Positions 58,590 to 64,000 of a DNA stretch of 64,000 bases are shown piece after piece (position 1 is the stretch's first letter; every line of letters starts with the position of its first letter). Below the pieces are notes generated by a model. That model did no database searches and was not told the origin of the DNA. It worked only from the letters and a program-made list of their open reading frames with translations. The position numbers and the translations under genes were made by a program. The DNA is from Pseudomonas sp. H1h (GTDB taxonomy: Bacteria > Pseudomonadota > Gammaproteobacteria > Pseudomonadales > Pseudomonadaceae): contig NZ_AYMJ01000002.1 of the NCBI RefSeq assembly GCF_000633255.1, forward strand, positions 124,001 to 188,000, in the 5' to 3' direction.

Positions 58590-61154
58590 ATGCGTATAGA
58601 CCGTTTAACCAGTAAATTACAGTTAGCCTTGTCCGACGCCCAATCCTTGGCCGTCGGCCACGATCATCCGGCCATCGAGCCGGCGCATTTGATGCAAGCC
58701 ATGCTTGAACAGCAGGGTGGTTCGATCAAACCCCTGTTGATGCAGGTGGGCTTCGACGTCAACAGCCTGCGCAAAGAGCTGACCAAAGAGCTCGATCAAT
58801 TACCGAAAATCCAGAACCCGACCGGCGACGTCAACATGTCGCAGGATCTGGCGCGCCTGCTCAATCAGGCCGACCGACTGGCCCAGCAGAAGGGCGACCA
58901 GTTCATTTCCAGTGAGCTGGTGTTGCTCGCGGCGATGGACGAGACCAGCAAACTCGGCAAGTTGCTGCTCGGTCAGGGTGTGAGCAAAAAGGCCCTGGAG
59001 AACGCGATCAACAATCTGCGTGGCGGCGAAGCGGTTAATGACGCCAACCACGAAGAGTCGCGTCAGGCGCTGGATAAATACACCGTTGACCTGACCAAGC
59101 GCGCCGAAGACGGCAAGCTCGATCCGGTGATCGGCCGTGACGACGAAATTCGCCGCACGATTCAGGTTCTGCAACGCCGCACCAAGAACAACCCGGTACT
59201 GATTGGCGAGCCTGGCGTGGGTAAAACCGCGATTGCCGAGGGGCTGGCTCAGCGCATCATCAACGGCGAAGTGCCGGACGGCCTCAAGGGCAAGCGTCTG
59301 CTGTCGCTGGACATGGGCGCGTTGATTGCCGGTGCCAAGTATCGCGGTGAGTTCGAAGAACGCCTCAAGGCGCTGCTCAACGAGCTGTCGAAGCAGGAAG
59401 GGCAGATCATTCTGTTCATCGACGAACTGCACACCATGGTCGGCGCCGGTAAAGGCGAAGGCTCGATGGATGCCGGCAACATGCTCAAACCGGCACTGGC
59501 GCGCGGCGAGCTGCACTGTGTCGGCGCGACCACGCTCAACGAGTACCGCCAATATATAGAGAAGGACGCGGCCCTCGAGCGACGCTTCCAGAAAGTCCTG
59601 GTGGACGAGCCGAGCGAAGAAGACACCATCGCCATTCTGCGTGGCCTCAAAGAGCGTTACGAGGTTCACCACAAGGTGGCGATCACTGACGGCGCGATCA
59701 TCGCAGCGGCCAAGCTCAGCCATCGCTACATCACTGACCGGCAGTTGCCGGACAAGGCCATCGACCTGATCGACGAGGCCGCCAGCCGTATCCGCATGGA
59801 GATCGACTCCAAGCCGGAAGTGCTGGATCGTCTGGAGCGCCGCCTGATTCAGTTGAAGGTGGAATCCCAGGCGCTGAAGAAAGAAAGCGATGAAGCGGCA
59901 ATGAAGCGCCTGGAAAAACTTCAGGAAGAAATTGTCCGCCTCGAGCGTGAATACTCGGATCTGGAAGAAATCTGGAACTCGGAAAAAGCCGAGGTGCAGG
60001 GTTCTGCACAGATTCAGCAGAAGATCGAACAGTCGCGTCAGGAATTGGAAGCCGCACGCCGTAAAGGTGACCTCAACCGCATGGCTGAATTGCAGTACGG
60101 GGTGATCCCGGACCTGGAGCGCAGCCTGCAAATGGTCGACCAGCACGGCAAGAGCGAAAACCAGTTGTTGCGCAGCAAGGTGACCGAAGAGGAAATCGCC
60201 GAAGTCGTTTCGAAGTGGACCGGCATTCCGGTATCGAAAATGCTCGAAGGCGAGCGCGACAAGCTGATGAAGATGGAAAGCCTGTTGCACCAGCGCGTGA
60301 TCGGCCAGGACGAAGCGGTAGTGGCCGTGGCCAACGCCGTACGGCGTTCCCGTGCCGGGTTGGCGGACCCGAATCGTCCGAGCGGTTCGTTCATGTTCCT
60401 CGGCCCGACCGGTGTCGGTAAAACCGAGCTGTGCAAGGCGCTGGCCGAATTCCTCTTTGATACTGAAGAGGCGATGGTGCGGATCGACATGTCCGAGTTC
60501 ATGGAGAAACATTCCGTGGCGCGGCTGATCGGTGCACCACCAGGCTACGTGGGCTACGAGGAGGGTGGTTATCTGACCGAAGCGGTACGCCGCAAGCCGT
60601 ACTCGGTGATCCTGCTGGACGAGGTCGAGAAGGCGCACCCGGATGTATTCAACATTCTGCTACAAGTGCTCGAGGATGGTCGTCTGACTGACAGTCACGG
60701 ACGTACGGTGGACTTTCGCAACACCGTGATCGTCATGACCTCGAACCTCGGATCGTCGCAAATCCAGGAATTGGTCGGTGACCGTGAGGCGCAGCGTGCA
60801 GCGGTGATGGATGCGCTGACCAGTCACTTCCGCCCCGAGTTCATCAACCGGGTCGACGAGGTGGTGATCTTCGAGCCTTTGGCGCGGGATCAGATCGCAG
60901 GCATTACCGAGATCCAGCTGGGCCGTCTGCGCAGCCGTCTGGCCGAGCGCGAGCTGAAGCTGGAGCTGAGCCCGGAAGCGATGGACAAGTTGATTGCTGT
61001 GGGTTACGACCCGGTTTATGGCGCACGTCCACTCAAGCGTGCGATCCAGCGCTGGATCGAAAACCCGTTGGCGCAGTTGATCCTGTCAGGGCACTTCATG
61101 CCTGGCGACACGGCAACCGGCAAAGTGGTGAACGACGAAATCGTTTTCGGCTGA
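58590..61154 (+). CDS. clpB: ATP-dependent disaggregase ClpB
   Basis: 854 residues, full length. N-domain (1-150, Clp_N repeats), two AAA+ domains with Walker A GEPGVGKT at 206-213 and GPTGVGKT at 605-612, and a middle coiled-coil domain at about 410-530 ([11 protein letters not shown]). It rescues aggregated protein with DnaK. AAGGAAGG precedes the ATG. It is expressed alone from the sigma-32 promoter and ends at a strong terminator. Confidence 0.98.
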   Translation: MRIDRLTSKLQLALSDAQSLAVGHDHPAIEPAHLMQAMLEQQGGSIKPLLMQVGFDVNSLRKELTKELDQLPKIQNPTGDVNMSQDLARLLNQADRLAQQKGDQFISSELVLLAAMDETSKLGKLLLGQGVSKKALENAINNLRGGEAVNDANHEESRQALDKYTVDLTKRAEDGKLDPVIGRDDEIRRTIQVLQRRTKNNPVLIGEPGVGKTAIAEGLAQRIINGEVPDGLKGKRLLSLDMGALIAGAKYRGEFEERLKALLNELSKQEGQIILFIDELHTMVGAGKGEGSMDAGNMLKPALARGELHCVGATTLNEYRQYIEKDAALERRFQKVLVDEPSEEDTIAILRGLKERYEVHHKVAITDGAIIAAAKLSHRYITDRQLPDKAIDLIDEAASRIRMEIDSKPEVLDRLERRLIQLKVESQALKKESDEAAMKRLEKLQEEIVRLEREYSDLEEIWNSEKAEVQGSAQIQQKIEQSRQELEAARRKGDLNRMAELQYGVIPDLERSLQMVDQHGKSENQLLRSKVTEEEIAEVVSKWTGIPVSKMLEGERDKLMKMESLLHQRVIGQDEAVVAVANAVRRSRAGLADPNRPSGSFMFLGPTGVGKTELCKALAEFLFDTEEAMVRIDMSEFMEKHSVARLIGAPPGYVGYEEGGYLTEAVRRKPYSVILLDEVEKAHPDVFNILLQVLEDGRLTDSHGRTVDFRNTVIVMTSNLGSSQIQELVGDREAQRAAVMDALTSHFRPEFINRVDEVVIFEPLARDQIAGITEIQLGRLRSRLAERELKLELSPEAMDKLIAVGYDPVYGARPLKRAIQRWIENPLAQLILSGHFMPGDTATGKVVNDEIVFG

Positions 61155-61176
61155 GCGGCAAAGCCAATGAAATAAG

Positions 61177-61206
61177 GAAGGCCTCGCTTTGCGAGGCCTT
61201 TTTTTC
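61177..61206 (+). terminator. Terminator of clpB
   Basis: AAGGCCTCGC and GCGAGGCCTT pair around TTT, with a T run of eight. Confidence 0.95.
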
Positions 61207-61337
61207 GTTAGGCTGTTGAACTCTAAGGAAAAGGCTTGTAAAGTGCGCCCCGCAGTCAGTCACCGGCAGCGTTTCAACTCACTGGGTTGAAAACTGAAAT
61301 AAGTTGCAAATCATTAACTTGAAAGCAATTTAGGGGG

Positions 61338-61365
61338 TTGACAGAGGTGTTCTAGGTTGTAGAAT
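61338..61365 (+). promoter_or_regulatory. Sigma-70 promoter of the tRNA cluster
   Basis: TTGACA (61338-61343), 16-base spacer and TAGAAT (61360-61365), followed by GCGCGCC, a GC-rich discriminator typical of stringently controlled stable RNA genes. The tRNA-Asn starts about 80 bases later. Confidence 0.85.
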
Positions 61366-61450
61366 AGCGCGCCTCAGACACACGAACGCAGCGATGCGAA
61401 CGAGTGGCTAGATGCAGTAAGTTTCACCGTTGTAAATTGAAATATGTAGT

Positions 61451-61526
61451 TCCGTGATAGCTCAGTCGGTAGAGCAAATGACTGTTAATCATTGGGTCCC
61501 AGGTTCGAGTCCTGGTCACGGAGCCA
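61451..61526 (+). tRNA. tRNA-Asn(GTT)
   Basis: 76 bases with CCA encoded. Acceptor TCCGTGA/TCACGGA, D-loop AGCTCAGTCGGTAGAGC, anticodon GTT at 61484-61486, T-loop GGTTCGAGTCC. Confidence 0.98.
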
Positions 61527-61535
61527 ATTTCAAGC

Positions 61536-61612
61536 CGGGGTATAGCGCAGTCCGGTAGCGCGCCTGCTTTGGGAGCAGGATGTCAGGAGTTCGAATCCCC
61601 TTACCCCGACCA
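61536..61612 (+). tRNA. tRNA-Pro(TGG), copy 1
   Basis: 77 bases, CCA encoded. Acceptor CGGGGTA/TACCCCG, anticodon stem CCTGC/GCAGG with loop TTTGGGA, giving TGG. It is identical to the copy at 61791. Confidence 0.97.
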
Positions 61613-61617
61613 TTTTT

Positions 61618-61693
61618 GGGTCGTTAGCTCAGTTGGTAGAGCAGTTGGCTTTTAACCAATTGGTCGTAGGTTCGAATCCCACACGACCCACCA
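61618..61693 (+). tRNA. tRNA-Lys(TTT)
   Basis: 76 bases, CCA encoded. Acceptor GGGTCGT/ACGACCC, anticodon loop CTTTTAA with TTT, T-loop GTTCGAATC. Five bases after the previous tRNA. Confidence 0.98.
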
Positions 61694-61757
61694 TTTTTGA
61701 AACCAGTTAGCGCTGGGATCGAATCTTAAGATCAGAGGCCAAAAGCGCTGATCGAAG

Positions 61758-61789
61758 AAGGCGATCTTTGAAAGGTCGCCTTTTTTTTA
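61758..61789 (+). terminator. Terminator between tRNA-Lys and the second tRNA-Pro
   Basis: AAGGCGA and TCGCCTT pair, with a run of eight to nine T. It ends right at the 5' end of tRNA-Pro copy 2, so it should stop the first three tRNAs' transcript. Confidence 0.88.
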
Positions 61790-61790
61790 C

Positions 61791-61867
61791 CGGGGTATAG
61801 CGCAGTCCGGTAGCGCGCCTGCTTTGGGAGCAGGATGTCAGGAGTTCGAATCCCCTTACCCCGACCA
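61791..61867 (+). tRNA. tRNA-Pro(TGG), copy 2
   Basis: 77 bases, same sequence as copy 1. It begins immediately after a T-rich terminator, so its own promoter is unclear; read-through may be needed. Confidence 0.96.
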
Positions 61868-61871
61868 TATT

Positions 61872-61909
61872 AAAAATCCTCGTATCGAAAGATACGGGGA
61901 TTTTTTTTG
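61872..61909 (+). terminator. Terminator after tRNA-Pro copy 2
   Basis: AAATCCTCGTATC pairs with GATACGGGGATTT (one G-U pair) around GAAA, followed by eight T in all. Confidence 0.93.
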
Positions 61910-61943
61910 CCTGCGAAATATTGAACTGCACCGCAGAAACAAA

Positions 61944-62031
61944 TGTGGGAGCGGGCTTGCTCGCGAAAGCGGTGTATCAGTCATGAATGAATTGACTGAC
62001 CCACCGCAATCGCGAGCAGGCTCACTCCTAC
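61944..62031. repeat. Hybrid REPIN
   Basis: The left arm is TGTGGGAGCGGGCTTGCTCG, the right arm is TCGCGAGCAGGCTCACTCCT, i.e. the two arms belong to two REP subtypes. It lies between the tRNA cluster and ndh. Confidence 0.88.
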
Positions 62032-62045
62032 AGGGTTTACGCCAA

Positions 62046-63344
62046 TCAGTGCAGCTTCAGGCGTGGCTCGGTCCCGCGACCGATCTTGCTGCCCAGCATC
62101 AGCATCGCCGTGCGGAATGGCCCGTACAGCGCCATCTGGTGCATGCGGTACAGCGACACATAGAACATCCGCGCCAGCCAGCCCTCAAGCATCACGCTGC
62201 CGGTCAGGTTGCCCATCAAGTTACCCACAGCCGAAAAACGTGACAGCGAAATCAGCGATCCGTAGTCGGTGTACTTGTACTCCGGCAGGGATTTGCCCTC
62301 GATGCGCAGTTTCAGCGATTTGGCGAGCAGAGAAGCCTGCTGGTGCGCGGCTTGCGCACGTGGCGGGACGTTTCGGTCCGAATCCGGTTGCGGGCACGCG
62401 GCGCAGTCGCCGAAGGCGAAGATGTTTTCGTCGCGGGTGGTCTGCAGCGTCGGCAGCACCTGTAGCTGATTGATGCGGTTGGTTTCCAGGCCGTCGATGT
62501 CCTTGAGGAAACCTGGCGCACGAATACCCGCTGCCCAGACTTTCAGGCTGGCCTTGATCTCGTTGCCATCGGCGGTGATCAGGCTGTCGGCGGTGACTTC
62601 GCTGACCGACGCGTTGGTCATCACATTGACCCCGAGTTTCTCCAGCGTCTTGTGCACCGGGCCGCTGATGCGCTCCGGCAGGGCTGGCAGCACCCGTGGA
62701 CCGGCTTCGATCAGGGTGATGTGCATGTTTTCCGGTTTGATTCGGTCCAGACCGTAGGCCGCCAGCTCGTGCGCGGCGTTGTGCAGTTCTGCCGCCAGTT
62801 CGACGCCAGTGGCGCCGGCACCGACGATGGCCACGCTGATCTGCTCGACCACATCGGTCTGCCCGGCGTGGGCGCGCAGGTAGTGGTTGAGCAGTTGCTG
62901 GTGGAAACGCTCGGCCTGTTTGCGGGTGTCGAGGAACAGGCAGTGTTGCGCTGCACCCTGGGTGCCAAAGTCGTTGGTGGTGCTGCCGACGCTGATGACC
63001 AGCGTGTCGTACGGCACTTCACGGGCCGGGACCAGTTCTATGCCGTTCTCGTCGTAGGTGGCCGCCAACTGGATTTTTTTCTGCGCGCGATCAAGCCCGC
63101 TCATGCGCCCCAACTGGAACTCGAAGTGGTTCCATTTCGCTTGGGCAACATAGTTGAGTTCGTCTTCGGAAGAGTTCAGCGATCCGGCGGCCACTTCGTG
63201 CAGCAGTGGTTTCCAGATGTGCGTCAGGTTCGCGTCAACCAGCATCACACTGGCGGTGCCGCGTTTGCCCAGGGTCTTACCCAGACGGGTAGCCAACTCC
63301 AGACCGCCGGCGCCGCCGCCGACAATAACAATACGATGGGACAT
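62046..63344 (-). CDS. ndh: Type II NADH dehydrogenase
   Basis: 432 residues. A single-subunit, non-proton-pumping NADH:ubiquinone reductase of the inner membrane. The FAD motif IVIVGGGAGGLELA is at 4-17, the NADH motif VAIVGAGATGVELAAEL near 170-186 and the FAD-binding FAFGDCAACP near 305. An amphipathic C-terminal part (LTGSVMLEGWLARMFYVSLYRMHQ) would attach it to the membrane. The ATG at 63344 gives MSHRIVIVGGG; the upstream open codons are not conserved. Confidence 0.95.
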   Translation of the reverse strand: MSHRIVIVGGGAGGLELATRLGKTLGKRGTASVMLVDANLTHIWKPLLHEVAAGSLNSSEDELNYVAQAKWNHFEFQLGRMSGLDRAQKKIQLAATYDENGIELVPAREVPYDTLVISVGSTTNDFGTQGAAQHCLFLDTRKQAERFHQQLLNHYLRAHAGQTDVVEQISVAIVGAGATGVELAAELHNAAHELAAYGLDRIKPENMHITLIEAGPRVLPALPERISGPVHKTLEKLGVNVMTNASVSEVTADSLITADGNEIKASLKVWAAGIRAPGFLKDIDGLETNRINQLQVLPTLQTTRDENIFAFGDCAACPQPDSDRNVPPRAQAAHQQASLLAKSLKLRIEGKSLPEYKYTDYGSLISLSRFSAVGNLMGNLTGSVMLEGWLARMFYVSLYRMHQMALYGPFRTAMLMLGSKIGRGTEPRLKLH

Positions 63345-63407
63345 GGGGATAACTCGCAAGGTTTTTAAAGGAAATCGGTGCGGTTACCCGAGCGAGCGCA
63401 AGGCAGC

Positions 63408-63581
63408 TCATAGCGTCAGGTAACTGATAAGTCGGCTCAGCAGGCCCAGACCAATGGTCACTGCCAGCACCAGCACCAGGAGCATCCACGGCCGGAAAGG
63501 CCGGCGCTCGACACGGTGTTGGGACAACTGCAGGTACTCTTCGACATGTTTCTGGTCTTCGGGGTTCAGGCGGCTGGTCAT
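63408..63581 (-). CDS. DUF3094 small membrane protein
   Basis: 57 residues, which I translated from the sequence: a hydrophilic N-terminus MTSRLNPEDQKHVEEYLQLS, then PWMLLVLVLAVTIGLGLLSR as one transmembrane helix. The arrangement fits the DUF3094 family found in pseudomonads next to ndh. GAGG precedes the ATG. It lies 63 bp upstream of ndh on the same strand, so the two may share a transcript. Function unknown. Confidence 0.85.
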   Translation of the reverse strand: MTSRLNPEDQKHVEEYLQLSQHRVERRPFRPWMLLVLVLAVTIGLGLLSRLISYLTL

Positions 63582-63632
63582 AAAGGCCTCGTCAGGTAGA
63601 CGTTGCTGAAGGTTGGGAAGCTACAGCGGTTT

Positions 63633-64000
63633 TTATCCCGGGTTGAACGCAGCATAGCCACTGGTCGGAACCGGTTCGACAGAAACACCGTCGTCGAGGC
63701 GAATGATCCCGCTTTGTAACACTCGCGCGGTAATTCCGCCATGCCCGCGCACCGCTTGAAAGGTGCCGGGGCCGAGGTTGTTTTGCAGGCGCGCGCAGGG
63801 CTGACACCAGCCGGTAGTCTCGAAAATCGCCTGGCCAATGCGAAAGCGCCGACCCTTGAGACTAAACAGATTGATACCGCTGATGACGAGATTGCGACGC
63901 AGATCTTCAGGCCTCACGGGTTGATCTTCAGACCGGCCCAGCAGCGCATTGATGACCGCCAGGTGTTCGAACTGAATCAGTGTCACTTGCCGCGCGTTAC
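63633..64000 (-). CDS. MOSC-domain protein, 5' end beyond window
   Basis: The last 122 codons are visible, with the start outside the window edge. The MOSC signature is seen: RPEDLRRNLVISGINLFSLKGRRFRIG followed by CQPCARL, whose cysteine sits where the family's conserved Cys lies. MOSC domains bind molybdenum cofactor or carry sulphur in related reactions. The visible part opens with NARQVTLIQFEHLAVIN, so the domain continues upstream. Nearby genes do not tell the partner. Confidence 0.88.
   Translation of the reverse strand, partial: NARQVTLIQFEHLAVINALLGRSEDQPVRPEDLRRNLVISGINLFSLKGRRFRIGQAIFETTGWCQPCARLQNNLGPGTFQAVRGHGGITARVLQSGIIRLDDGVSVEPVPTSGYAAFNPG

Noticed and set aside
61707..61931. 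Short minus-strand frame over the second tRNA-Pro
   Set aside because: Its VGVRGFELLTSCSQ-type core is the familiar spurious translation of a tRNA-Pro on the opposite strand.

Overview
This window looks like chromosomal DNA of a Pseudomonas from the fluorescens group. The reasons are a GC-rich coding style, many copies of the REP core GTGGGAGCGGGCTTGCTCGC that is typical of that group, and a gene order that, as I recall it, follows P. aeruginosa PAO1 from the PA4609 (radA) region down to the PA4542 (clpB) region. There is no phage, plasmid, CRISPR array or intact transposase. It is a housekeeping region with a few small accessory insertions and many REP/REPIN repeats.

Layout. 1-5.97 kb: an ankyrin protein, radA, the PilZ protein MapZ, and a pyruvate/peptide-type transporter module (cstA, a YbdD/YjiX small protein, a YjiA-type GTPase). 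5.9-10.6 kb is the least conserved part: a REP-containing tandem duplication of the end of yjiA, an operon of a DctA-family transporter with two GntR/FCD regulators, and a pair of uncharacterised paralogues in AT-richer DNA. 10.7-30.5 kb: glyA, the dual GGDEF/EAL sensor morA, ettA, gdhA, a Gre-family factor, several envelope proteins (two lipoproteins, a DUF4105 protein, a DUF3015 protein), a Lon-related protease, a UPF0114 membrane protein and an FKBP prolyl isomerase. 30.6-44.8 kb: an iron-regulated-looking small gene, a PhnA-type zinc ribbon protein, ispB, rplU-rpmA-obg-proB-creA, rpsT, murJ, ribF-ileS-lspA-fkpB and ispH. 44.7-55.5 kb is type IV pilus: fimT, then fimU-pilV-pilW-pilX-pilY1-pilE, then thiO and the pilR/pilS two-component pair. 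55.6-61.2 kb: bamD, rluD-pgeF and clpB. 61.4-61.9 kb is a tRNA cluster (Asn, Pro, Lys, Pro). 62-64 kb: ndh, a DUF3094 protein and a MOSC-domain protein cut by the window edge.

Themes. Cyclic-di-GMP turnover (MorA) and sensing (MapZ) are encoded close to each other, and type IV pilus assembly lies downstream, so surface behaviour is well represented. Carbon use is represented by CstA/BtsT-like and DctA-like carriers; the cstA start codon sits between two AANAANAA motifs of the kind bound by Hfq/Crc. The strongest regulatory signals I could read directly are a sigma-32-type promoter before clpB, a Fur-box-like palindrome before the small gene at 30.6-30.9 kb, TGGTNNNACC-type palindromes before the dctA operon, and good sigma-70 promoters for rplU and the tRNAs.

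I did not find a clearly new multi-gene system. The best candidates for new biology are the paralogue pair at 9.3-10.5 kb, the Gre-family protein with a shortened coiled-coil tip, and the REP-linked tandem duplication at the end of yjiA. Gene identities rest on my reading of the translated sequence and on recalled family features; no database search was possible.
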